Below, piece by piece: positions 36,840-46,357 of a stretch of 64,000 nucleotides of DNA (within the stretch, counting starts at the first letter, position 1; every line of letters begins with the position of its first letter). A program made the position numbers and the translations under genes. Under the pieces are notes generated by a model that worked only from the letters and a program-made list of their open reading frames with translations, did not search any database and was not told the DNA's origin. Source of the DNA: Pseudomonadota bacterium (GTDB lineage: Bacteria; Pseudomonadota; Gammaproteobacteria; Burkholderiales; SG8-39); the NCBI GenBank assembly GCA_947455195.1, contig CANGMI010000006.1:310001-374000 (forward strand), in the 5' to 3' direction.

Positions 36840-38690
36840 TCAGCCCACCGCCACCGGATTTTTATAAACAGCATCGAGCGTGCTGTCAATGAGGTCGACG
36901 CCACGCACCTCGACCTCGATGAGCGTGCCGGGCGCCACTTCGGGCGGTAGCGAGGGCAGACGCAGGAAGTAGGGCAGCTCGACGAACTTCACCAGATTCT
37001 CGCGCACCACGCAGGCGGTATAGGTGGCCCGCGCCTCCTGCAGCAACCAGCGCAGGCACCAGTAGTTCTCCATCCGCCCCTGAAACTCGGCGTAGGCGGC
37101 GTAGGTGACCTCGAAGTCGCGAATCGCCCCGAGCACCGAGGCCGAGCTGCGATCGAAGGGTGCAGCCCGCCCGTCGACCAGCGCCACCAGCTGCCACTGG
37201 TTGATGAGGTCGATGTAGCGCCGCAGGGGCGAACTCGACCACGCGTAGCAGGGTACGCCCAGGCCCTCGTGCGGGCCCGCCACGGTGGTGACCCGCACCT
37301 TGCCCTGCGACTGCACCCGATAGATGCCGGCCACATCGTTGTCGGCCAGCAACTCGCCCCAGCTCGAATTGGCGAGAATCATGAGCTCGGCCACCAGCTT
37401 GTCGAGGGGAGCACCACGCTTGCGCTCGGTGATGATGACGCGGTCGTCGATCACCTGGAACCCGTACTCCTGCCGATCGAAGGTCCTGCCCACATCGCCG
37501 CGGGCGATCGCCAGGGCTTCGGCAAACCGGTGCAGGAGAGCAAGCTCGGCCCCGAACGGCTCATCGCTCACGTCCTCGCCGGCACCGAGCCGCGCGTTGA
37601 GGTGCTCGATGGCCTGGTGGCGCAGATTGGCCACCACCGGCACGGCCTCGATGCGCGAGTGCGTATGCCGGATCTGCCAATCGGCCGGATCGACATCGAC
37701 ATAGAGCGACAACGCCGGGCAGGCCGCACCAGCGGCCAGCGTGTAGGCCCGTACAACGGCCGGCGGCAGCATCGTGATCTTGTCGCCCGGCAGGTAAACC
37801 GTCGACAGACGTCGCCGCGCCACCTGTCCGACCACGCTGTCCGGGGCGAAGCCCAGAGCCGGCGCGGCAATGTGAATGCCGATACGCAGGCCACCATCGG
37901 CCAGATGCTCGAGCGAGAAGGCATCGTCGATTTCGGTCGTGTCGGCATCATCGATGCTGAACGCCTGCACCGCCGCCACCTCGAGATCGGCCGGCACCAC
38001 GAAGGGCACCTCGGACGGGAACGCAGTGCCTTCGGGGAAATGTTCATGCAGGAACCGCCCCACATGGTAATCACGGCTCGAGGGCAGCCCGCCGCAGCGC
38101 TCGATGAGATGCGCGCCCGACAGGCCAACCTGCAGGCAGGCCTGCTCGAACGCCTTGGTCTCGGGTCGGTTGCGATCGGGCTGGTAGAGGAGCATCGGCT
38201 GCACCGCGCGCAGCGCCTCGGGCAACTCGAAGGCACACAACTGCTCGACCCACCGGGCAATGAGGATCTGCTGCTGGCGCTTCTTCTCGAGCCCGGCCAG
38301 GGCAGCGGCGAGGATCTCGGCCGGTGCGCGCCGATAACGGCCCCGCCCCTTGCGGTGAAAGTAGACCGGCGCCCCTTGCAGCGCGAGGAGCACGGCCATC
38401 GACTGCGCCGCACTCGCCGCAGCGCCGAAGTACTCGCGCGCCAGATCGAGGAAACCGAACTCCGCATCGCCGCCCGCCTCCCACAGGAAGGCCGGATCGA
38501 TCTCCGCGCCCAGGCGCGCCGCCTCGACCTGCATCTCGTTCAGGCCCGGCGTGGCAAACCGCAGGAGAACGTGGGAGGCCTTGATCCTGGTGCGGCGCCC
38601 GTGCTGAGACTCGATCTGCAACGAGCCTTCGGTCTCGGAGAGAATCGTTCCGAGCTTGAAATCACCATTCTCGTCGTGAAGGACATGCAT
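36840..38690 (-). CDS. RNB-domain ribonuclease (RNase II family)
   Basis: A 616-residue exoribonuclease of the RNase II/R superfamily. The catalytic RNB domain (about 240-530) contains DDADTTEIDDAFSLE with the metal-binding aspartates, GIHIAAPALGF and YLPGDKITMLPP, and the later CYAWSSSPLRRYIDLINQ that matches the RNA-contacting YTHFTSPIRRYADL region of RNase II. N-terminal residues before it form an OB-like and helical part rather than a classical cold-shock domain; no full S1 domain is obvious at the C-terminus. This fits the betaproteobacterial VacB-like branch next to tonB. Confidence 0.9.
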   Translation of the reverse strand: MHVLHDENGDFKLGTILSETEGSLQIESQHGRRTRIKASHVLLRFATPGLNEMQVEAARLGAEIDPAFLWEAGGDAEFGFLDLAREYFGAAASAAQSMAVLLALQGAPVYFHRKGRGRYRRAPAEILAAALAGLEKKRQQQILIARWVEQLCAFELPEALRAVQPMLLYQPDRNRPETKAFEQACLQVGLSGAHLIERCGGLPSSRDYHVGRFLHEHFPEGTAFPSEVPFVVPADLEVAAVQAFSIDDADTTEIDDAFSLEHLADGGLRIGIHIAAPALGFAPDSVVGQVARRRLSTVYLPGDKITMLPPAVVRAYTLAAGAACPALSLYVDVDPADWQIRHTHSRIEAVPVVANLRHQAIEHLNARLGAGEDVSDEPFGAELALLHRFAEALAIARGDVGRTFDRQEYGFQVIDDRVIITERKRGAPLDKLVAELMILANSSWGELLADNDVAGIYRVQSQGKVRVTTVAGPHEGLGVPCYAWSSSPLRRYIDLINQWQLVALVDGRAAPFDRSSASVLGAIRDFEVTYAAYAEFQGRMENYWCLRWLLQEARATYTACVVRENLVKFVELPYFLRLPSLPPEVAPGTLIEVEVRGVDLIDSTLDAVYKNPVAVG

Positions 38691-38775
38691 CAGGAGCAGT
38701 TCGGGGCCGATTGATCAGGGGACGATGCCAGAGCCACTCAGACAGATGTCTGACGGCAGCGGAGGGAGGCGCACT

Positions 38776-39363
38776 CTAGCCTGCGGCCATGATTCCGGCA
38801 AACGCCAGGATGCGCGGAACGTGGGTCGGAAAACTCGCGAGGGCATGATTCCCGCCCTCGACCACGATGGTCTGGGCGCTCGTGCCACAAGCAGCGTAAT
38901 GTTCGAGCGCCACCCGGTAGTCGAGCACCTCGTCGCCCGTTTCGACGATCAGCAGATAACGGCCGCGCGCGCCCGGCGCAGTCACGAGACTGCGCATCTC
39001 GGCCAGGTGGGTCTCGGTGAGACAGTAGCGCTCACCGGTGTACAGGTTCGTCTGCCAACCGAGATACTGCTCGAGGGTACCCACGGGTCGCACGGCCGGG
39101 TTGAGAAGCACGGCGGACAGGCCATGGCGCTCGGCGAGCCAGGTCGCGTAGAAGCCACCGAGCGAACTCCCGACCAGAGTGATGGGCTCGTCACCGGCGG
39201 CTGCCATCAGGACCTCGACCTGCGCAATGGCCTGCGCGGGCCGATGATGAAGCGCAGGGCAGACAAATTCGTCCCCCCGGCCGCAGCGCTGGAGGGCCTG
39301 GTGCAGCTGCACCGCCTTGCCCGACTGCGGTGCGCTGTTGAAACCGTGCAGGTAGAGGATCAT
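38776..39363 (-). CDS. YqiA/YcfP-family alpha/beta-hydrolase
   Basis: A 195-residue alpha/beta-hydrolase-fold esterase. It starts MILYLHGFNSAPQSGKA, has the nucleophile elbow GSSLGGFYA (Ser about 66), acidic residue in ETGDEVLDY and His in GGNHALASF, the complete triad of the YqiA (UPF0227) family of esterases. It is 17 bases downstream of mpl on the same strand, so the two are cotranscribed. The physiological substrate is unknown. Confidence 0.9.
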   Translation of the reverse strand: MILYLHGFNSAPQSGKAVQLHQALQRCGRGDEFVCPALHHRPAQAIAQVEVLMAAAGDEPITLVGSSLGGFYATWLAERHGLSAVLLNPAVRPVGTLEQYLGWQTNLYTGERYCLTETHLAEMRSLVTAPGARGRYLLIVETGDEVLDYRVALEHYAACGTSAQTIVVEGGNHALASFPTHVPRILAFAGIMAAG

Positions 39364-39380
39364 TCGATCAGCGCCGGCAC

Positions 39381-40730
39381 TCAGGGGCTGCCGGCGAGCC
39401 GCTCGAGCAGGCGCTCGTGAATGGCGTTGAAGCCCCCGTTGGACATCACGAGGATGTGGTCACCGGGGCGGGCGTCGGCAACCACGGCCTCGACCAGTCG
39501 GTTGAAGTCGCTCTCGACACAGGCGCGCTCACCCAGCGGCTGGAAGACAGCGGCTGCATCCCACGGCAGGCTGCCGCTGTAGCAGAAGATGCGATCGGCC
39601 ACGGCCAGACTCGCCGGGAGCGCCGCGTTCATGGCCCCGAGCTTCATCGTGTTGGACCGTGGCTCGAGCACGGCCAGAATGCGCGCCTCGCCCACCTGCT
39701 CGCGAAGCCCGGCAACGGTGGTTTCGATGGCACTGGGGTGATGTGCAAAGTCGTCATGCACGCTCACGCCGCGCACGACGCCGCGCAACTGCATGCGCCG
39801 CTTCACGCCGCCAAAGCGCTCGAGCGCCGCAGCGGCCGCGGACGGCGCAACCCCGGCCTCGACAGCAGCTGCCATCGCGGCGACCGCATTGAGCCGGTTG
39901 TGCTCGCCCGCAAGTGACCAGCGCACTGAAGCCACCGGCTCGCCATCGCGCTGCGCGACAAAGCCACCCGCAGAGGGTGATGCAACAGTCCAGCGACCGC
40001 CACGGCCGAAGCGCTCCACCGGTGTCCAGGCGCCGCGCGCGAGCACCCGCTCGAGCGCCTCGGAAGCGGCGTTGACAATGAGGCGACCCGAGCGCGGTAC
40101 CGTGCGCACCAGGTGATGAAACTGGGTTTCGATGGCCGCAAGGTCGGCGAAGATGTCGGCGTGATCGAACTCGAGATTGTTGAGCACGGCCACCTGCGGG
40201 CGGTAGTGCACGAATTTCGAACGCTTGTCGAAGAAGGCGGTGTCGTACTCATCGGCTTCGATCACGAACCAGTCAGCGTCAGTGAGTCGCGCCGACTGAC
40301 CGAAGTTCTCGGGCACCCCACCGATGAGAAAGCCGGGCGCCTTGCCCGCGGCTTCGAGGATCCAGGCGAGCATCGAGCTGGTGGTGGTCTTGCCATGGGT
40401 ACCCGCCACCGCCATCACCCGCTTGCCGGCAAGGACATGCTCGGCCAGCCACTGCGGGCCCGAGACATAGGGCTGCCGGGCATCGAGAATCGCCTCCATG
40501 AGGGGCGTTCCCCGCTTCACGACATTGCCGACCACCCACAGGTCGGGCGCGAGGCCAAGCTGCTCCTCACCGAAGCCTTCGATGAGATCGATGCCGGCAG
40601 CGGCAAGCTGCGTGCTCATCGGCGGATAGACATTGGCGTCGCAGCCGGTCACGCGATGCCCCGCTGCGCGCGCAATGAGCGCGAGGCCGGCCATGAACGT
40701 GCCGCAGATACCGAGGATGTGGATGTGCAT
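39381..40730 (-). CDS. mpl: Murein tripeptide ligase
   Basis: Mpl recycles cell-wall tripeptide by joining L-Ala-gamma-D-Glu-mesoDap to UDP-MurNAc. The 449-residue Mur ligase starts MHIHILGICGTFMAGLALIA, and shows the ATP loop AGTHGKTTTSSML (about 109-121), EADEYDTAFFDKRSKFVHYRP, and SVHDDFAHHPSAI near the C-terminal domain; the EYD/FFD combination separates Mpl from MurC. The ATG at 40730 is preferred over a longer frame to 40754. It is divergent from the unknown gene at 40792. Confidence 0.95.
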   Translation of the reverse strand: MHIHILGICGTFMAGLALIARAAGHRVTGCDANVYPPMSTQLAAAGIDLIEGFGEEQLGLAPDLWVVGNVVKRGTPLMEAILDARQPYVSGPQWLAEHVLAGKRVMAVAGTHGKTTTSSMLAWILEAAGKAPGFLIGGVPENFGQSARLTDADWFVIEADEYDTAFFDKRSKFVHYRPQVAVLNNLEFDHADIFADLAAIETQFHHLVRTVPRSGRLIVNAASEALERVLARGAWTPVERFGRGGRWTVASPSAGGFVAQRDGEPVASVRWSLAGEHNRLNAVAAMAAAVEAGVAPSAAAAALERFGGVKRRMQLRGVVRGVSVHDDFAHHPSAIETTVAGLREQVGEARILAVLEPRSNTMKLGAMNAALPASLAVADRIFCYSGSLPWDAAAVFQPLGERACVESDFNRLVEAVVADARPGDHILVMSNGGFNAIHERLLERLAGSP

Positions 40731-40737
40731 CGGCGCA

Positions 40738-40764
40738 TTGTATAGGCGCGCCATCGGCTATGAT
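40738..40764 (+). promoter_or_regulatory. Candidate sigma-70 promoter for the gene at 40792
   Basis: TTGTAT at 40738-40743 and TATGAT at 40759-40764 are spaced by 15 bases, 28 bases before the ATG at 40792. The spacing is short, so the call is tentative. It overlaps the region just upstream of divergent mpl. Confidence 0.4.
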
Positions 40765-40791
40765 GAGTCGGCCCCATCTGCATGGTTCGAC

Positions 40792-41439
40792 ATGGCGCGA
40801 GACCGCAATCCGAAGGCGCAACAGATGCGCAGCCGCATCGCGGCGGCGGCGGCACGCATCATGGCCGAAGATGGCATCGATGACTTCGCCCTCGCCAAAC
40901 GCAAGGCTGCCCGCACACTGGGCGCCACCGATACCCATGCGATGCCCGGCAACGAGGAGGTCGAACAGGCCTTGCGGGCCTACCAGGCGCTCTACCAGGG
41001 CGAGGAGCAGCGCGAGCGGCTCGACGAGCTGCGCGAAGCCGCGGCCGAGCTGCTGCGTGCGCTGGCGTCGTTCCGGCCCTACCTCACCGGGCCGGTCCTG
41101 GCCGGGACGGCAGGGCGCTACAGCGGCATCGAGCTGCAGCTCTTCACCGACGACACGAAGGGTGTCGAACTCTTCTTCGTGAACCAGGGTCTCACCACCG
41201 AAGGCCGCGAACACCGCTACTTCGTCGGCGATCAGCCACGCAGCGCCTCCATCATCCGGCTCGAGTGGAACGACTTGCCGGTGACGATGGCGGTGCTCGC
41301 CGCCACCGACGAGCGGTCGGTCCTGAAGACCACCATCGGCGGCCGACCCATCGAACGGGCTGGCCTGGCGGCGGTGGAAGCGCTCCTCGCGAGCAGCGCC
41401 AGGCTGGGCGGGTCGCTTTACAACCCGGCGGAAGTCTGA
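40792..41439 (+). CDS. Conserved protein, possible nucleotidyltransferase-like fold
   Basis: I do not recognise a named family with certainty. The 215-residue protein has a basic helical N-terminus with MAEDGIDDFALAKRKAARTLG, a Glu/Arg-rich helical middle, and a strand-rich C-terminal half (PYLTGPVLAGTAGRYSGIELQLFTDDTKGVELFF) whose alternating strands and acidic pairs recall the nucleotidyltransferase fold. No signal peptide or membrane helix is visible. It is divergent from mpl, an arrangement seen in other betaproteobacteria as far as I recall. A hairpin follows the stop codon by ten bases. Confidence 0.7.
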   Translation: MARDRNPKAQQMRSRIAAAAARIMAEDGIDDFALAKRKAARTLGATDTHAMPGNEEVEQALRAYQALYQGEEQRERLDELREAAAELLRALASFRPYLTGPVLAGTAGRYSGIELQLFTDDTKGVELFFVNQGLTTEGREHRYFVGDQPRSASIIRLEWNDLPVTMAVLAATDERSVLKTTIGGRPIERAGLAAVEALLASSARLGGSLYNPAEV

Positions 41440-41449
41440 TGGTATGGCG

Positions 41450-41471
41450 GATGGCGACGGGCGTCGCCATC
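41450..41471 (+). terminator. Hairpin after the gene ending at 41439
   Basis: GATGGCGAC, loop GGGC, then GTCGCCATC form a perfect 9-bp stem ten bases after the stop codon. No U-tract follows, so efficient intrinsic termination is doubtful. Confidence 0.4.
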
Positions 41472-41571
41472 GGGGCAGCCGCTGACCCCACCACCGTTGT
41501 CGACATCGTCTGATGCGATGCCGGCTCGCCGCCCCTCTCTGCAGACCCGCACCCTCCTGGAGCCCACCGCC

Positions 41572-42822
41572 ATGTCCGATCCCGCATCGCCCCCCCTGCC
41601 CGCCCTCGACACGACCTCGGGACGGCGGCGCTTCCTGCGCGCTTCGGGTGCGCTTGCGGCTTCGGCCGGTGCTGCGCCGGGCCTGTTGCTTGCGCAACCC
41701 GCGCCGATCAAGGTCGGCGTGCTGCTGCCGCTCACCGGCGCTGTCGCCTACCCGGGCCAGCAGTCGCGCGAAGGGGTGATGCTGGCCCTCGACGACATCA
41801 ATGGCGGCGGGGGCATCAAGTCGATGGGCGGCGCCCGCATCGAAGCCCTGGTGGCCGACGCGCAGTCGCAACCCCAGGTCGGGGCCGCTGAAGTGGACAA
41901 GCTGAACGAGGCAGGCGTCTGCGCCATCGTGGGCCCCTACGCCAGCGCCATCGCCTTTGCCACGACCCAGGCGGCCGCGCGACACAACATCGCCTGCGTG
42001 CTCGATCAGGCGGTGGCCGACCAGATCACCGCCCGGGGCCTGAAGAACGTGTTCCGCTTCGGCCCGAGCTACGAGATGGCGGTGCGCACCGGCATCAACA
42101 ACTTCCACATTCTCAACACGGTGGCCGGCAAGCCGGTGAAGACCGTGGTGGTGGTGCACGAGGAGTCGCTCTTCGGCACCGGAACCGCCACGACCATTGC
42201 GCGCGACCTCCCGGCGCTGGGCTACGAGGTGCTCGAAGTCATCAAGCATGCCAACCCGACCCGCGACTTCAACAACATTGCGCTGCGCATCAAGGCACGC
42301 AATCCCGATGTGGTGATGCAGGCCAACTACCTGAACGAATTCGCGCTGCTCCTGCGCACGCTGCGCCAGCAGGGCGTGCGACCGAAGGCCATGTATTCGA
42401 TCTTCGGTGGCGGCGGATCCAACCCCAAGGTCGCGAAGGAACTGGGCGAAGCCGCCGAGGGCGTGCTCGACTGCAACCACTGGTTCAATCCGAAGGACAA
42501 GCGCGGTCCGGCCCTGCGCGCCCGTGCCGAGAAGAAGGGCCTCACCTTCACGCACGAACTGCTGATGGGCTACAACGCCACGATGCTGCTGGCTGACGCG
42601 ATCGAACGCGCCCGTTCGACCCGCCGCGAAGCCATCGTCGATGCGCTGGCGGCAAGCACCTGGGCCGATCACTTCATGCCCTACGGCCCGACCCGCTTCG
42701 TCAACGGACAGAACCAGGGAGCCCAGCCGATCGTCACGCAGATCCAGAAGGGCGACGTGCGCGTGGTGCTGCCCAACACGTATGCCGAGGCCGAACCGGT
42801 GTTTCCGTCGCGGGTCGGCTGA
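41572..42822 (+). CDS. LivK-family binding protein with Tat signal (system 2)
   Basis: A 416-residue periplasmic binding protein of the type I fold that serves system 2. The N-terminus carries a twin-arginine signal (GRRRFLRASGALAASAGAA, about 22-40), so it is probably exported folded. Mature sequence starts IKVGVLLPLTGAVAYPGQQ; VGPYASAIAFATTQAAARH forms the ligand lobe. The ATG at 41572 has TGGAG upstream; an in-frame start 75 bases earlier is less likely. The following livH starts 41 bases downstream. Confidence 0.9.
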   Translation: MSDPASPPLPALDTTSGRRRFLRASGALAASAGAAPGLLLAQPAPIKVGVLLPLTGAVAYPGQQSREGVMLALDDINGGGGIKSMGGARIEALVADAQSQPQVGAAEVDKLNEAGVCAIVGPYASAIAFATTQAAARHNIACVLDQAVADQITARGLKNVFRFGPSYEMAVRTGINNFHILNTVAGKPVKTVVVVHEESLFGTGTATTIARDLPALGYEVLEVIKHANPTRDFNNIALRIKARNPDVVMQANYLNEFALLLRTLRQQGVRPKAMYSIFGGGGSNPKVAKELGEAAEGVLDCNHWFNPKDKRGPALRARAEKKGLTFTHELLMGYNATMLLADAIERARSTRREAIVDALAASTWADHFMPYGPTRFVNGQNQGAQPIVTQIQKGDVRVVLPNTYAEAEPVFPSRVG

Positions 42823-42863
42823 ACCCGTGACAGACGGCTCGTGCCGAAGGTAGGCGGTTTGCC

Positions 42864-43748
42864 ATGATCGACGGCGCACTCATCGGGGCGGCGCTCTGGC
42901 CGGCGCTGGTCAACGGGCTCACGATGGGTGCAATCTACGCGCTCATCGCGCTCGGGCTCACGCTCATCTACGGGGTGCTGCACATCATCAACTTTGCCCA
43001 CGGGTCATTGTTGATGGTGGCTCTCTACGCCGTGCTGGTGCTCTTCGAGCGGCTCGGGCTCGACCCCTACGCGGCGCTCGTCGTGCTCGTGCCCGGCATG
43101 TTCGCGCTGGGCTACGCGTTGCAGCGTTTCGTGATCAACCCGGCCCGTCATGGCCGCGACGAGAACACGCTCCTCGTGACGCTCGGCCTGTCGATCGTGA
43201 TCGAGAATCTGGCCAGTCACTTCTTCAAGACCGATACCCGGCAGATCGAGACTGCCTACACCTTCATGATGGTGGACGTGGCCGGCGCGACAATCGCGAT
43301 GCCGCGACTGCTCGCCTGCGTCGGGGCGCTGGTGTCCTGCCTCGTGCTGGCCGTTCTCATGCGCTACACCGATCTGGGGCGTGCCATCCGGGCGGTGGCG
43401 CGCGAGGCCCAGGGGGCGCGGGTGGTCGGCATCGATGTCGAGCATGTCTTCGCGATGAGCTTTGCCATCGGTCTGGCCTGTCTCGGGGCGGCCGCCTGCT
43501 TCCTGCTGCCCGCCTATTACGTCTCGCCCCAGGTCGGGCACGGTTTCGTGCTGGTGGCCTTCACCGTCGTGGTACTGGGCGGCATGGGCAGCTTCACCGG
43601 GTCGCTGGTGGGCGGGTTGCTGGTCGGCGTGATCGAGTCGCTGGGCGGTCTCCTGCTGGGCGAGAGCCTGGGCCAGATCGGGGTCTTCGTGGTGTTCATC
43701 GCCATTCTGCTGCTGCGGCCGAGCGGTCTGTTCGGCCACAAGGCCTGA
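42864..43748 (+). CDS. livH: ABC transporter permease LivH (system 2)
   Basis: A 294-residue membrane permease with eight or so hydrophobic segments and the LivH motif MGAIYALIALGLTLIYGVLHIINFAHGS. It lies between the Tat-exported binding protein and livM, 16 bases before the latter. A conserved ALGMGSFTGSLVGGLLVG-like stretch (GGMGSFTGSLVGG) is near the C-terminus. Confidence 0.93.
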   Translation: MIDGALIGAALWPALVNGLTMGAIYALIALGLTLIYGVLHIINFAHGSLLMVALYAVLVLFERLGLDPYAALVVLVPGMFALGYALQRFVINPARHGRDENTLLVTLGLSIVIENLASHFFKTDTRQIETAYTFMMVDVAGATIAMPRLLACVGALVSCLVLAVLMRYTDLGRAIRAVAREAQGARVVGIDVEHVFAMSFAIGLACLGAAACFLLPAYYVSPQVGHGFVLVAFTVVVLGGMGSFTGSLVGGLLVGVIESLGGLLLGESLGQIGVFVVFIAILLLRPSGLFGHKA

Positions 43749-43764
43749 GCGGCGGAGCACCGAC

Positions 43765-44868
43765 ATGCACCCACCCCAGAGCAACCGGAGCGTGACCGGC
43801 ATGGCCAGCAGCATCGAGGACAGTGCCCCCCCCGGTCGGGGCAGTTTCAGTCGTTCGGCCCGGAGCGGGCAACCGGCTGCCGTCACGCACCTGCTGGGCG
43901 GCACGATGCGCTCGGTGCGTGTGCTCGGTGCCATCGGCATCGTGCTGGCACTGGCGCCTCTCGTGCTCCACTCGGACTTCCAGCTCACCTTCGTGACGCT
44001 TGCGCTCTATTCGACGCTGCTGGGCGCGGCCTGGAACATCCTGGGCGGGTTCGGCGGGCAGTACTCGTTTGGCCATGCGGTGTTCTTCGGCCTCGGCGCC
44101 TATGTGGCGGCGATGCTCCAGGTGCACGCCGGCGTGCCGGCCTGGATTGGGCTCGTGGCCGGCGTCGCGGCCGGCGCCGCCGCCGGGGCCGCACTCGGTG
44201 CGATCAGCTTCCGCTACGGGCTTCGCGGCTCGTACTTTGCGCTGGTGACGCTCGCCATGGCCGAGGTGTTCCGGATCGTGGCCAACAGCGTTCCCTTTAC
44301 CGGGGCCGGGGTGGGCATGATGATCGAACTGCGCACCGGCCTCGCCGACCTGCAGTTCGAATCGCGCCGCGGCTATTACTACCTTGCGCTAGTGCTCGCG
44401 CTCGTCGCGCTGGCGGTGGGCTCGTGGGTGCGTCACTCGCGCTTCGGCGCTGCGCTGGCCGCGGTTCGCGACAACGAGGATGCCGCGCGGGCACTGGGCA
44501 TCGATGCCACCCGCGTGAAGGTGGCAGCCACCGCGCTCTCGGGTACGCTGATGGCGGCCGGTGGCGTGTTCTACCTGCAGTACTTCCACTACATCGACCC
44601 GAGCCTCGTGTTCGGGCCCTCGGTGTCGGTCGAGGCCCTGCTCGGGCCGATCGTGGGTGGGCTGGGTACCGTGCTCGGCCCTCTCATCGGTGCCTTCGCA
44701 CTGGCCCTGGTCAGCCAGATCGCCACCCACCTGCTCGGGGAAGCACCCGCGCTCTCGATGGCGCTGTACGGCCTCATCCTCATCGTCATGGTGACCTTCC
44801 TGCCACGGGGTATCGGCGGACTCGGAAAACTCGTTCGTCTGCGCGCCCGGCGAGGTCGTGATGCTTGA
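43765..44868 (+). CDS. livM: ABC transporter permease LivM (system 2)
   Basis: LivM-type permease of up to 367 residues. The hydrophobic core begins near residue 50, preceded by a Ser/Gly-rich cytoplasmic lead, so an internal start (for example the ATG at residue 48) is possible. The motif GGFGGQYSFGHAVFFGLGAY and the conserved DNEDAARALGID loop identify it. Its last eight bases overlap livG. Confidence 0.92.
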   Translation: MHPPQSNRSVTGMASSIEDSAPPGRGSFSRSARSGQPAAVTHLLGGTMRSVRVLGAIGIVLALAPLVLHSDFQLTFVTLALYSTLLGAAWNILGGFGGQYSFGHAVFFGLGAYVAAMLQVHAGVPAWIGLVAGVAAGAAAGAALGAISFRYGLRGSYFALVTLAMAEVFRIVANSVPFTGAGVGMMIELRTGLADLQFESRRGYYYLALVLALVALAVGSWVRHSRFGAALAAVRDNEDAARALGIDATRVKVAATALSGTLMAAGGVFYLQYFHYIDPSLVFGPSVSVEALLGPIVGGLGTVLGPLIGAFALALVSQIATHLLGEAPALSMALYGLILIVMVTFLPRGIGGLGKLVRLRARRGRDA

Positions 44869-45592
44869 ACTGACCCGCCTGTCGAAACGCTTCGGGGGTC
44901 TGGCCGCGGTCGACTCGGTGAGCCTCGTGCTCGAGGAAGGCCGCATCGGGGCGTTGATCGGCCCGAACGGCGCCGGCAAGACCACCTGCTTTGCACTCAT
45001 CTCGGGGTTCATCCGCCCCGATGAGGGGCGCGTGGTGTTCGCCGGTCGCGACATCACCGGGTGGCCTGCCCATCAGGTGAGCCGCGAAGGTCTGGTGCGC
45101 ACCTTCCAGATCGTGCAGCCGTTCACCGGGCAGAGCGTGCTCGAGAACATCGCGGTCGGCGCCCAGCGCAAGCGCTCGCGCGCTGCCGCCATTGCCTTCG
45201 CGGCCGAGGTGGCTGCGCGCGTGGGGCTTGGCGACCAGCTCGACAAGCCGGCCGAAAGCCTGCCCATTGCCGGTCGCAAGCGCCTCGAACTCGCCCGCGC
45301 CCTCGCCGCCGAGCCCCGCCTGCTGTTGCTCGACGAAGTGCTGGCCGGTCTCAATCCGGCCGAGGTGGCCGAGGTACTGCCCCTCATCGAATCGATACGC
45401 GCCGCCGGTACCACGGTGCTGATGATCGAGCATGTGATGCAGGCGGTGATGAGCCTCGCCGATGACGTCTGGGTGCTGGCGCACGGGTCGCTCATTGCCA
45501 CGGGCACCCCCGAATCGGTCACCCGTGACCCGGCGGTGATCGAGGCCTACCTGGGGCATGGGGCAGCCGCACGGCTGGCGGGGGCAACATGA
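44861..45592 (+). CDS. livG: ABC transporter ATP-binding protein LivG (system 2)
   Basis: A 243-residue ATPase. Walker A GPNGAGKTT, the LivG-type variant signature LPIAGRKRLELARAL, and Walker B LLLLDEVLAGLNP are present. The ATG at 44861 has GAGG five bases upstream; a GTG one codon earlier is possible. It overlaps livF by four bases. Confidence 0.93.
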   Translation: MLELTRLSKRFGGLAAVDSVSLVLEEGRIGALIGPNGAGKTTCFALISGFIRPDEGRVVFAGRDITGWPAHQVSREGLVRTFQIVQPFTGQSVLENIAVGAQRKRSRAAAIAFAAEVAARVGLGDQLDKPAESLPIAGRKRLELARALAAEPRLLLLDEVLAGLNPAEVAEVLPLIESIRAAGTTVLMIEHVMQAVMSLADDVWVLAHGSLIATGTPESVTRDPAVIEAYLGHGAAARLAGAT

Positions 45593-46356
45593 ACAGCAAC
45601 GCCACCACCGCGCCCGGCCCGAGCACCGGCATGAGCGGCGCGCCCGAGGAGACACTGCTCGCCGTACAGGACCTGTGCAGCGGCTACGGGCCGGTCGAAG
45701 TGCTGCGCGAAGCCAGCCTGTCGGTGCGCCGTGGCGAGATCATCGCGCTCCTCGGCTCGAACGGTGCCGGCAAGTCAACCTTCATCAACACGGTCTGCGG
45801 GCTGGTGCAGCCACGCCGGGGCGCCATCGCCTGGATGGGCCGCGACATCACCGGCTCGGCAAGCCCCGAGATCGTCGCCGCCGGCCTCATCCAGGTACCG
45901 GAAGGGCGCCGGGTCTTCCCGAACCTGTCGGTGCTCGACAACCTCATCCTCGGCAGCTACCGGCGCGGACGCGGCGCCCGCACGGCCAACCTGGAACGCG
46001 TGCTCGAGACCTTTCCGCGCCTGCGCGAACGCAGCCGGCAAAGTGCCGGCACGCTCTCCGGCGGCGAGCAGCAGATGCTCGCCATCGGTCGGGCACTCAT
46101 GGGGGAGCCGGTGCTCCTGATTCTCGATGAGCCCTCGCTCGGCCTCGCACCGGTCATCGTCGAGGAGATGTTCGGGCTCATCGCACGGCTCAACCAGAGC
46201 GGGCTGTCGATCCTGCTGGTCGAGCAGAACGTGGCGCAATCGCTCGAACTCGCCCACCGGGCCTATGTGATGGAAAACGGCGCGGTCGTGTTTTCGGGCA
46301 ACCGCACCGAACTCCTCGCCAGCGACCGCCTGCGGCGCGCCTATCTCGGGGCCTGA
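45589..46356 (+). CDS. livF: ABC transporter ATP-binding protein LivF (system 2)
   Basis: A 255-residue ATPase with Walker A GSNGAGKST, signature LSGGEQQM and Walker B LLILDEPSLGL. The N-terminal 20 residues are a Thr/Pro/Gly-rich lead. It is coupled to livG by an ATGA overlap and is followed directly by a flavoprotein gene. Confidence 0.93.
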   Translation: MNSNATTAPGPSTGMSGAPEETLLAVQDLCSGYGPVEVLREASLSVRRGEIIALLGSNGAGKSTFINTVCGLVQPRRGAIAWMGRDITGSASPEIVAAGLIQVPEGRRVFPNLSVLDNLILGSYRRGRGARTANLERVLETFPRLRERSRQSAGTLSGGEQQMLAIGRALMGEPVLLILDEPSLGLAPVIVEEMFGLIARLNQSGLSILLVEQNVAQSLELAHRAYVMENGAVVFSGNRTELLASDRLRRAYLGA

Positions 46357-46357
46357 G

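Noticed and set aside
37269-38714. 481-residue plus-strand frame opposite the RNB nuclease
   Set aside because: Shadow frame; the minus strand has the catalytic Asp motifs of RNase II.
40567-42879. 770-residue minus-strand frame across the mpl start and the gene pair 40792-42822
   Set aside because: It spans two recognisable plus-strand genes and the start of mpl in the wrong frame, with Gly/Arg/His-rich composition and no domains.
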